Origin: Panax quinquefolius
Taxonomy: Eukaryota; Streptophyta; Magnoliopsida; Apiales; Araliaceae
Length of the DNA stretch: 64,000 nt
Assembly: GCA_020205615.1 (NCBI GenBank)
Contig: CM035173.1
Span: 27,053,293-27,117,292, forward strand
Direction of reading: 5' to 3'
Part shown: in pieces, positions 47,640 through 58,048 of the stretch
How positions within the stretch are numbered: the first letter of the stretch is position 1
Layout of the letters: the number at the start of each line of letters is the position of its first letter
The notes under the pieces: model-generated
What the model was told of the DNA's origin: nothing
What the model saw: only the letters and a program-made list of their open reading frames with translations
Database searches by the model: none
Program-made: the position numbers and the translations under genes

Positions 47640-49500
47640 GTGACCTCCCAAAAGAGCAAGGAACCCGAATGAGGTCATCACGGGTAAGCTTATCATAAAC
47701 TCTAATGAAGTCTATACTTTATTTGATCTGGGTTCTACCCATTCTTTTATTTCTCCTACTTGCGCTCATCGATTAAATTTGATCGGAGAAATTAGACTTT
47801 GACTTATCTGTGGAAACTCCGTTGGGAGAAACCTTCATTACATCCATTGTTTATAAGTCTTGTTTGGTTCAAATCGGTACCTCACATTACACCGTCGATC
47901 TTATTTCATTAAAAATACTTGCATTTGACGCGATTCTGTGGATTGATTGGTTAACTACTTATCATGCAAAAATTGATTGTTTTAAATAAGGTTGTTAGCT
48001 TTCATATTCCTAATCAACCTATTATGCTTAATTCAAACGACCAAACCATTAAAATCAATCACTACTCATCTCAAGCCATAAAGCTATTTGTTTATTGAAA
48101 AGCGGATGTCAAGCTTTCTTAGCTCATGTCACATATTTAAACAAAAATACGCCGGTTTTGAACGATATTTCTATTGTTAATAAATTTCCCGACGTATTCT
48201 CCAGAAGAACTTCCCCGCCTACCCCAGAGGCGTGAAATTGAATTTTGTATCGACCTTGAACCCAAAGATAAAACCTATTTCCAAAGCCCCATATCGAATG
48301 GCTCTATTGAACTTCGAGAGTTAAAGACCCAACTCGCAGAATTGTTAGACATTGGCTTTATTCGTCCCCTAGTACTTCTCCTTGGGGTGCTCCTGTTACT
48401 ATTCGTGAAGAAGAAAGATGGGAGTATGCGACTTTGTATTGATTATCGGGAGTTGAATCATGTCACCATCAAAATAGGTATCCATTGCCACGTATTGATG
48501 ATCTGTTTGACCCGATTCAAGGAGCCAAATTCTTTTCAAAGGTTGATCTTCATTCCGGATATCACCAATTGAAGATTAGAACCACGACATTCCAAAGACG
48601 GCTTTAACTCCGATGCGGGCATTATGAATTCTAGTCATGTCCTTTGGATTGACTAATGCTCCTGCTGCCTTCATGGATATGATGAACCGAGTATTCAAGG
48701 AATATTTAGATCACTTTGTGGTCGTCTTTATTGATGACATCTTTATTTATTCCAAAAGCCGTGAAGATCATGAGCAACACTTGAGGCTGACACTCCAAAA
48801 GCTTCGTGAATATAAGCTTTATGCCAAGTTGAAGAAATGCGAGTTTTGGCTTGAAGAAGTAGCATTCCTTGGGCACGTGGTATCAAGTCATGGAATATCT
48901 GTTGACCCAGCAAAGATTGAAGCTATTCAAAGCTGGGAACAACTTAAATCAGTGACCGAAGTACATAGCTTTCTCGGTTTAGCTGGTTATTATCGGAGAT
49001 TCGTAGAAGGATTTTCTCGAATCGCTACTCCATTAACTCAGCTGACTCGAAAAGATACAAAGTTCGGTTGGAGCGAAGAATGTGAGAAGAGTTTTCAAGA
49101 ACTCAAGAGGAGACTTATTTCAGCACCTGTTCTGACAATACCATCTGGCTCGGAGGGATTTGTCATCTACAGTGATGCTTCGGGCAAAGGGTTGGGATGT
49201 GTTCTCATGCAACATGGAAAAGTTATAGCTTATGCCTCGCGACAACTCAAAGAATATGAGAGGAATTATCCTACTCATGATCTAGAGTTAGGCATTGTTA
49301 TCTTCTTGACTTAAAATTTGGAGGCATTACTTGTATGGGGAGAAAGTGGAGATCTTTACGGATCATAAAAGCCTCAAATATTTCTTCACTCAAAAGGAAC
49401 TCAACATGCGACAACGACATTGGCTTGAACTGTTGAAAGATTATGATCATACCATCCAATACCATCCCGGAAAGCGAACGTGGTAGGCGGCGCATTGAGT
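47640..49500 (+). pseudogene. chromovirus protease, reverse transcriptase and RNase H, frame-broken
   Basis: Protease at about 47670-47960 reads LFDLGSTHSFISPTCAHRLN, with L in place of the usual S/T of the D(S/T)G triad. RT begins near 48170 ([20 protein letters not shown]), continues with [20 protein letters not shown], then shifts frame. A long open piece at 48637-49314 carries [20 protein letters not shown] and the active-site FIDD box (48727-48738), then the thumb and the start of RNase H ([19 protein letters not shown]). The remainder ([39 protein letters not shown]) continues to about 49490 after a stop at 49312. Key catalytic residues survive in pieces, so decay is recent or partly due to sequence errors. 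Confidence 0.85.
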
Positions 49501-49699
49501 AGAAGATCATATGCAAAACGAAAGTGCGTTCATTGTCAACGCAAAGGCCCATTTTGTGTGACTTGCAAAGGATGGAGATAGAGTTAAAGACTCGAGGGAC
49601 GCATGTGATGATAATGCGAGTATCTGAGTAGAACCGAACTTTAATCGATAAAGTTAAAGTCGCTTTCAAGCTACGGACACGGAGTGATGCGTATGAGGA

Positions 49700-51118
49700 A
49701 GAAAGTGCAAGAAGGTGTTATCTGGGAAGCAAGAATCAATAAAGAAGGAATACTTGAGTCAACTCCGGACTTTGTGTTCTAACGACCACGATTTAAAGTA
49801 TAATATCATGATGGAGGCGCATGACACACCATTTGCAATCCATCTCGGGAGTACCAAAATGTATCATGATATTCGTCGTACATTTTGGTGGAACAATATG
49901 AAGAGAGAGAGATAAGCTGCTTTTATTTATCTCAAGGTGTCTAACTTGTCAACGAGTTAAAAGCGAGCATCAAGTACCAAAAGGTCCATTGCAACCACTT
50001 AAAATTCCAGAATGGAAGTGAGAGCACATTACCATGGATTTCGTTACCGGTCTTCCTAAGGTTTCTCAAGGCATTGATGCGATTTGGGTCATTGTTGATA
50101 GATTGACCAAGTCTGCTCATTTCTTACCGATACGAGAAACTTATACACTTGAACGTCTTACTCAGATATGTACATAAACGAGATTGTAAGATCGCATGGT
50201 ATGCCAATATCCATAGTTTCCGATTGAGACCCGAGAGATTCACTTCACGATTTTGGGTTAGTTTGCAAAAAGCTATGGGCACAGACTTCACGATTTAGCT
50301 TCGGCATATCATCCTCGAGACGGACGACGATGGAGAGGACTATTCAAACTCTTGAAGATCTATTAAGACTCGCGTGTCCTTGATTTCAAGGGAGTTGGGA
50401 CAAGTTCTTATCATTGGTGGAGTTTTCCTACAACAACAAAGCTTATCAAGCAAGTATTGGCATGGCTCCATTCAAGCGTTGTATGGAAGAAAGTGTCGTT
50501 CTCCAAGATCTTTGAGATGAGGTGGGTGAAGCAACGTTGATGGGACCGGAGTTGAATGCGTATGACTACGGAAAAGATTCAAACGATCCGAAAGGTATAA
50601 AAAACCTCACAAAATCGATAAAAGAGTTATGTTGATCTTCATCGAAAGGACGTGGAATTCGATATAGAGATCATGTGTTGTTAAGAGTTGCTCCATGGAA
50701 AGGAGTTACAAGATTTGGAAAGAGAGGAAAACTTAATCCTCGATTCATCGGTCCATTTTAATCCTCGATCGAATAGGAATCGTGGCCTATAGACTCGCTT
50801 TCTGTACGCCAAATATGTCTCGTGTTCATAACGCTTTTTCACATATCCATGTTACGTAAATATGTGAAAGACCCGAACCATATTATTGAGTTAGAACCGG
50901 ACGAAATAGCGGAAGATTTGACGTATGAAGAGGTTCCTATTCAAATTTTGGATAAGAAGGAACATATTCTACGCTCGAGGTTATACCTAAAGTCAAAGTT
51001 TTGTGGAGGAACCACGATGTTGAGGAAATGACTTGGGAGTTAGAATTTGAAATGAAATCAAGGTATCCTTACCTCTTCGACATACCGTGCGTACGCACCC
51101 TAATTTCGAGGGCTTAAA
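49700..51118 (+). pseudogene. chromovirus integrase with chromodomain-like tail, frame-broken
   Basis: The H2C2 zinc region lies near 49800-49980 (EAHDTPFAIHLGSTKMYHDI, CLTCQRVKSEHQVPKGPLQP). The catalytic core follows ([40 protein letters not shown], then ASAYHPQTDG by frame). Downstream to 50800 several stops accumulate. The GPF/Y region is near 50740. The C-terminus (RKYVKDPNHIIELEPDEIAE, VLWRNHDVEEMTWELEFEMK by frame) is the chromodomain-like tail that chromovirus integrases use for chromatin targeting. The last codons lie just before the polypurine tract. Confidence 0.8.
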
Positions 51119-51125
51119 TTTCATA

Positions 51126-51137
51126 AGAAGGGGAGGT
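51126..51137 (+). other. polypurine tract
   Basis: AAGAAGGGGAGG directly before the 3' LTR start TGTAAGACCCC at 51138. Confidence 0.85.
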
Positions 51138-52259
51138 TGTAAGACCCCGACTTTTATAAATAAAGATGAATTTTCTATAAATATTATTTTTGAATATTAT
51201 GGAATAAATTTGATATAATGTTATAGTCGTGGGTAATATTTATAAATTTTGCAAAAGTAAGCAAGTTGTTATAAAATATTCGTTTGGTGGGGAATATTCT
51301 TTTTGTCGGGAATATTCAATGATGACTACTCAATCATTAGTGGACCCCACAACGGAAGTATTATCGTAGTTAAAAACGACAAAATTATCTTTCTATAAAA
51401 ATAACTATGGAGGTGTTCTGAATTAAAACTGCTTGAACTACCCCTGGTAAAAGTACGATGTCTACGCGTGGTTTCATAGTAGCACACGGTATTGATTATT
51501 GATCTTCGTGAGAAGTCACTTAGCTATACTCAATTATTACATCACGAATAATTGTAACATATATCTTTTATATTATTGATTCAATTATTGTCACAATATC
51601 ATCCGTATAATATGTTATATTATTAATTGAGACGACAAGTTATAAATGATTAATAATTGTTGAAAGATTAAAATGTGTTGATTAAAAGTAAAATGATTTG
51701 TGGTAATATTTATTCAATCCTTGATGTATATAAAGAGTACATTATGAGACGCGTTTGTGGTAAGTTTGATTATTTTATGGGGGCCCATATGTCATCATCT
51801 AAGAGTCTCTTCGTCAATAGTAATTACCTTTGTGAATAGTAATTACCTTTGTGAATAGTAATTACCTTCGTCGAATAGTAATTACCTTCTTCAATAGTAT
51901 TTACCTTCAAATCGATAGTAATTACCTTCGTCGATATTAATTACCCTTCGTAAATAGTAGTTGTCCCTTCATATTATCAAGAGTTAATCGCTTCTTGATT
52001 GTTCCAAAGGTTAATTACCCTTCATGAATAGTAGTTGTCTCTTGATATTACCAAGAGTCATTTTGACCATTCGTTAAGACCAAGAGCCACCCTCGCTTTT
52101 TCTATAAATAGAAAAGCTCATTCCTTCATTATTTCTTACGAATTCATTGAAACTCTAGAGAGAGAAACTATAGAGAGAAAGAAGAAAAGTATTCTGCTAC
52201 TTCACTTTTCCAATATTCAGTTCTTCTAAGGTAGGGAATATTATTTGTTGTACCCATAA
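51138..52259 (+). repeat. 3' LTR block A, copy 1 (U3 + start of R)
   Basis: Starts TGTAAGACCCCGAC and ends TTGTACCCATAA. It carries GGGGCCCATATGT near 51780, a minisatellite (about 51815-51960) and a TATA box at 52103-52110. Only block A is present, and block A starts again at 52260. Confidence 0.9.
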
Positions 52260-53366
52260 TGTAAGACCCCAGCTTTTATAAATAAAGATGAATTTTCTAT
52301 AAATATTATTTTTGAATATTATAGAATAAATTTGATATAATGTTATAGTTATGGGTAATATTTATAAATTTTGCAAAGTAAGCAATTTGTTATAAAATAT
52401 TTGTTTGGTCGGGGAATATTCTTTTTGTCGGGGAATATTAAATGCGACTACTTCAATCATTAATGGAACCCATTAACGGAAGTATTGTCGTAGTTAAAAA
52501 CGACAAAATTATCTTTCTATAAAAATAATCTATGAGGTGTTACCGTCTAAAATCGTTGAACTACCTTGTAGTAAAAGTACGATGTCTGGCGTAGTTGTAT
52601 AGTAAGCGCCGCGATATTGATTATTGATGCTTACGTGAGAAGTCACTCGGTATGCTCAATTATTCTTCACGATGAATTCTTTGCATCATATCTCTTATAT
52701 TATTGATTCAATTATTGTCACAATATCATCGTATAATATGTTATATTATTAATTGAGACGACAAGTTATAAATGATTAATAATTGTTGAAAGATTAAAAA
52801 TGTGTTGATTAAAAGTAAAATAATTTGTGGTAATATTTATTCAATCCTTGATGTATATAAAGAGTTACATATGAGACGTTTGTGGTAAGTTTGATTATTT
52901 TATGGGGGCCCATATGTCATCATCTAAGAGTCTCTTCGTCGATAAGAATTACCTTTGTGAATAGTAATTACCTTTGTGAATAGTAATTACCTTCTTCAAT
53001 AGTAATTACATTCGTCAATAGTAATTACCTTCGTCAATAGTAATTACCCCTTTAAGTAAATAGTAGTTGTCCCTTCAATATTATCAAGAGTTAATCGCCT
53101 TCTTGATTGTTCCAAAGGTTAATTACCCTTCATGAAATAGTAGTTGTCTCTTGATATTATCAAGAGTCATTTTGACCCTTCGTTAAGACCAAAGAGCCAC
53201 CCTCGCTTTTTCTATAAATAGAAAACTTCATTCCTTCATTATTTCTTACGAATTCATTGAAACTCTAGAGAGAAAACTATAGAGAGAAGAAAAAAAGTAT
53301 TCTGCTACTTCACTTTTCCAATATTCATTCTTCTAAGGTAGGGAATATTATTTGTTGTACCCATAA
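52260..53366 (+). repeat. 3' LTR block A, copy 2
   Basis: Starts TGTAAGACCCCAGC and ends TTGTACCCATAA. TATA box at 53213-53220, minisatellite about 52940-53050. Very similar to copy 1, with scattered small indels. Confidence 0.9.
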
Positions 53367-54666
53367 TGTAAGACCCAAATTTTTATAAATAAAGATGAAT
53401 TTTCAATAAATATTATTTTTGAATATTATGGAATAAATTTGATATAATGTTATAGTTGTGGGTAATATTTATAAATTTTGCAAAAGTAAGCAAGTTGTTA
53501 TAAAATATTCGTTTGGTGGGGAATATTCTTTTTATCGGGGAATATTAATAACGGACTCAATCATTGGTGGACCCCATTAACGGAAGTATTGTCGTAGTTA
53601 GAAAACGCGACAAAATTATCTTTCTATAAAAATAACAATGGAGGTGTTACTGTCAAAACTGCTGAACTACCCGGTAGTAAAAGTAATGCGATGTCTGGCG
53701 TAGTTTGTATAGTAAGCGCGATATTGATTATTGATGCTTTACGTGAGAAGTCACTCAACTATGCTCGATTATTACACTGATAATTCTTTGAATCATATCT
53801 CTTATATTATTGATTCAATTATTGTCATAGTATCATCTCATATAATATGTTATATTATTAATTGAGACGACAAGTTATAAATGATTAATAATTGTTGAAA
53901 GATTAAATATGTGTTGATTAAAAATAAAATGATTTGTGGTAATATTTATTCAATCCTTGATGTATATAAAGAGTCATTTATGAGACGTTTGTGGTAAGTT
54001 TGATTATTTTATGGGGGCCCATATGTCATCATCTAAGAGACCCTTCAAATCGATAGTAATTACATTTGTGAATAGTAATTACCTTTATGAATAAGAATTA
54101 CCTTCGTCGATAGTATTTACCTTCGTCAATAGTAATTACCTTTGTGAATAGTAATTACCTTTGTGAATAGTAATTACCTTCGTCAATAGTATTTACCTTC
54201 ACAATATAGTATTTACCTTCGTCGATAGTAATTACCTTTGTGAATAGTAATTACTTTTGTGAATAAGTAATTACCTTCGTCGATAGTATTTACCTTCGCC
54301 AATAGTAATTACCTTCTTCATAGTAATTACCTTCGTCGATAGTAATTACCTTCGTTAATAATAGTAATTACCCTTCGCATGAAATAGTAGTTGTCCTTCA
54401 ATATTACGAGAGTTAATCGCCTCTTGATTGTTCCAAGGGTTAATTACCCTTCATGAATAGTAGTTGTCTCTTCATATTACCAAGAGTCATTTTGACCCTT
54501 CGTTAAGACCAAGAGCCACCCTCGCTTTTTCTATAAATAGAAAGCTCATTCCTTCATTATTTCTTACGAATTCAATTTGAAACTTTAGAGAGAGAAGAAG
54601 AAAAATATTTTGCTTACTTCACTTTTCCAATATTCACTTCTTCTAAGGAATATTATTTGTTGTACC
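53367..54666 (+). repeat. 3' LTR block A, copy 3, with expanded minisatellite
   Basis: Starts TGTAAGACCCAAA and ends near TTGTACC. TATA box at 54532-54539. The 19-21-bp AATAGTAATTACCTTCGTC unit is expanded to about 320 bp (54050-54375), explaining why this copy is about 190 bp longer than the others. Confidence 0.9.
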
Positions 54667-56160
54667 CGTAAGGGTGTTATTCTTTCTTATTCATGAAGAG
54701 AACTTCATTATTCCATTCTCAGTATTATTCTCGTGGAATAACTCCTAAAAATGGCATACCCTATACATAACTTGTATATGCGGCGTACTATACTTGGTGA
54801 AATCCTTATGTTATTCCATTCTTATTTATTACATTGGAATAACTTTGTATACGTGGTTTACCCTATACTTGGTGACATTCTTCTATTATTCTCATTTTAT
54901 TATTCTGCTTGGAACATCCTGTCATGTGTTTTACACCTAATTCCGGTTCCGTCTTTAACATTCATTGGAATATCCTATCTCGCGTGTGTTTACACCGGAT
55001 CTGGTTCCATCTTTATTATTCATTGGAACATCATCGCTTGCAAAGAATTTCACCCGACTGGTTCCGTTATTATTATTCTCATTGGAATAACTTTACATGC
55101 TGCAATACCGCGTGCGTGGTGATTTCTTTTGTTATTCCATTCTTTATTATACTCACCGTTGGTTAAAATTTTGACTTCTATATTCCATGAATTTAGTGGA
55201 ATATCCTTGATATTCTTGCTTTCATCCAAAGATTTTTAATGAAAATATTTTTCCGAGCATTCTTGAATTTTACTCTACAAAAGCAAAGATCATGTTGACA
55301 ATTTGGGCGTTATTAGTTCTGAATAAATTAATTCGTGAACTTGTTTTATTGAATTATTATGTCATTGTCATCATCCTCATGTTATATTATGTTATCTTTG
55401 GCTTACGTGCATAGATGAACTTAGTATAATTATGACCAGAGACTATTCGGTATAATTATGGCTTGATATAAATGATGTGACAAAAGTCCTCGATTGGCTG
55501 TAAATGCAATGTGATGGATAGTTTTTGGTATGATTATGACCGAGGGGTGATTCGGTATATAGTCATGACCATTGATAATTTGATGAAAATCCTTGGCCGT
55601 GGTACGGGGATGATTAGATATTGTGGTTTATTCATTAAACCGAGTCTTAGTGATAAAAATTGATGAAAACCTTTTAAAACCTAAAAGATAGTAGACTTTA
55701 TTTTCTACTCGACTCTTTTAATGGATTGCGTATTCCGTTCTTGATTAAACCGGTTGTCTATTGTATTTTATCGGTTTAGCATTGTTGAAGACTATTGATA
55801 ATTTATTCGCATTATCTTAGTTATAATATTTCTTCTTCGGGCTAGTTGAGCTCACCTTTTCTTTCACCGTTCTCTTCAGGAAATGAGAATATAGCTGGGA
55901 CGAGTCGGGAAAAAGAGTGATGGTCCCGAAGATAGCATTAGTATTCCTCACTATTCTGTTAGATAGTGTGACAATAAATATAATGAGGACTCCTTGAGTA
56001 TGGATATTGTCTAAATGACAATATTCCTATTAGAACTCTCAGTTTATGTATTGTCGTATGTTACACGACAGATGTATAATTAAGTTTGTATTTGAATTTA
56101 TGTACCATGTAAGTGGCGACCCAAGATGGGTGACGTATACCTAATTTTGGGGGCGTCACA
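54667..56160 (+). repeat. 3' LTR block B, copy 1 (R/U5)
   Basis: Starts CGTAAGGGTGTTATTC and ends with the authentic LTR terminus GGGGGCGTCACA at 56160. Contains the GGAATAAC hairpin array (54700-55150), GGCC-loop hairpins (about 55390-55610) and the GAGCTCACC block near 55848. Confidence 0.9.
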
Positions 56161-57765
56161 CGTAAGGGGTGTTATTCTTTCTTATTCATGAAGAGAACTT
56201 CTGTTATTCCATTCTTTATTATTCTGTTGGAATAACCTGTAAAAGTGGCATACCCTATACATGACTTGTATATGCGGCATACCCTATACTTGGTGAAATC
56301 CTTATGTTATTCCATTCTTATTTATTCATTGGAATAACTTTGATACGTGGTTTACCCTATACTTGGTGACATTCTTCTATTATTCATCTTTATTATTCTT
56401 TGGAACATCCATGCGTGTGTTTTACACCGACCGGTTCCGCTTTTTATTATTATTCTGTTGGAACATCCTGTCATGTGTTTTACACCTTGACTGGTTCCGC
56501 TTTTATTATTATTCTTTGAACATCCATCGGTGTGAATTTCACGACTTCGTTCCGTTATTATTATTCATTGGAATAACTCGTTCATGCAAGCACCGCATGC
56601 ATGGTGATTTCTTTTGTTATTCCATTCTTTATTATACCCAGTTGGTTAAAACTTTGACTTCTATACTCCATGAAATTAGTGGAATATCCTTGATATTTGC
56701 ACTTCATCCAGTATCCTTTCATGGAAATATTCTTCTCAGTATTCTTGAATTTTACTCTACAAAGCAGTATCATGTTGACAGTTTGGATGTTATTGGTTCC
56801 TAGATAAATTAATTCTTGAACTTGTTTTATTGAATATCATTGTCATCATCCTCATGTTTATATTATGTTGAAAGTCATCTGTGGCCTGTAGTGCATAGAT
56901 GGACTTGGTATGATTATGACCAGAGACTATTCGGTGTAATCATGACCGTAATGTTACAAATGATGTGATGAAAGTCATCTGTGGCCTGTAGTGCATAGAT
57001 GGACTTGGTATGATTATGACCAGAGACTATTCGGTGTAATCATGACCGTAATGTTACAAATGATGTGATAAAAATCCTCGATGGTAGTAGTGCATTGATG
57101 GACATGATTGTTGGCATGATCATGACCATTAATGAATACACACTACTATTCTCGCCCGTAGTGCATGAATAATTGTGGTCGTGATACTTAAAGAATATCC
57201 TCGGCCGTGAGCGTAAGTGATTCGATGATGTGGAATATTTATTAAAGTTTGAGTCTCAAATATAACGATGATGAAAAACCTTTTAAAATCATAAAAGATA
57301 GTAGATTTTATTTTCTACTTGACTCTTTTAATGGATTCTTTGGTTCTCTGTAGTTAAACTTGATGTTCATTATATTTTATCGGTTTAACATCACAGTTGT
57401 AAGCTAATGATAATTTATTCTCGCATTATCTTAGTCATAATATTTCTTCTTGAGCTAGTTGAGCTCACCCTTTCTTTCACCGTTCTCTTCGTGAAATGAG
57501 AATATAGTTTGGGACGAGTCGGGGAATGGAGTGATGGTCCGAGGATAGCATTAGTAGTCCTCACTATTCGTGAAATAAAGTGATAATAATTGTAATGAGG
57601 ACTCCTTTTGAGTTTGTATAATATCTAGTAGACAATATTTGTATTCAAACTCACGCTTTATGTCGTATTGTACCTACAGCTTATATTAAGAAGTTGTATT
57701 TAAATTACATACCATGTATCGACTACCCAAGATGGGTGATGTATACCTAATTTTGGGGCGCCACA
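56161..57765 (+). repeat. 3' LTR block B, copy 2 (R/U5)
   Basis: Starts CGTAAGGGGTGTTATTC directly after the LTR terminus of copy 1 and ends GGGGCGCCACA at 57765, next to the target duplication TTCAT. It is closer to block B of the 5' LTR than copy 1 is. It contains two identical 100-bp units (56871-56970, 56971-57070). Confidence 0.9.
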
Positions 57766-57770
57766 TTCAT

Positions 57771-58048
57771 GGTTTCCTCGAATTTATTGTATGAAATATC
57801 TTGCATTTTTTACCGCTACTCCACCGTATTGTATTATTGTTCCCCCCTTCCTCATCTATTCTAAACGGGATTGGTATGGGTGTTAAGTGTTAAATGTTTG
57901 TCAATCTCAGAATCCGTTGACATTCCCGAAATTCTTTCATTATTTGGCATACAATATTTTTTTATACAAAGTCAGAAATTGGGCGAAGGGTTGCACGATC
58001 CGACTAAGGTGATGAAATCACGCCTGCTGCGATTCTTTGAAGCATTTC
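57771..58048. other. unassigned sequence between the retrotransposon and the GGTTAC array
   Basis: An open stretch at 57871-58101 reads SESVDIPEILSLFGIQYFF and similar on the plus strand, but no family was recognised. It could be a remnant of the host or transposon sequence disrupted by the chromovirus. Confidence 0.35.

Larger units (their letters stand above)
43499..57765 (+). mobile_element. Tekay-like chromovirus LTR retrotransposon, 14.3 kb, with rearranged 3' LTR
   Basis: Flanked by a perfect target duplication TTCAT (43494-43498 and 57766-57770). The order is 5' LTR (43499-46282), primer site (46285-46296), gag, protease, RT, RNase H, integrase, chromodomain-like tail, polypurine tract (51126-51137), then a 6.6-kb 3' LTR region. 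Long LTRs and the C-terminal WRNHDVEEMTWELEFEM segment point to the Tekay/Del group of chromoviruses. The coding part has many small frameshifts. Removing the element would join the flanking host sequence as AAGCCATGGTTCAT then GGTTTCC. Confidence 0.9.

Noticed and set aside
54050..54375. Possible CRISPR or telomere-like array
   Set aside because: It is a 19-21-bp tandem minisatellite inside an LTR, with no unique spacers.
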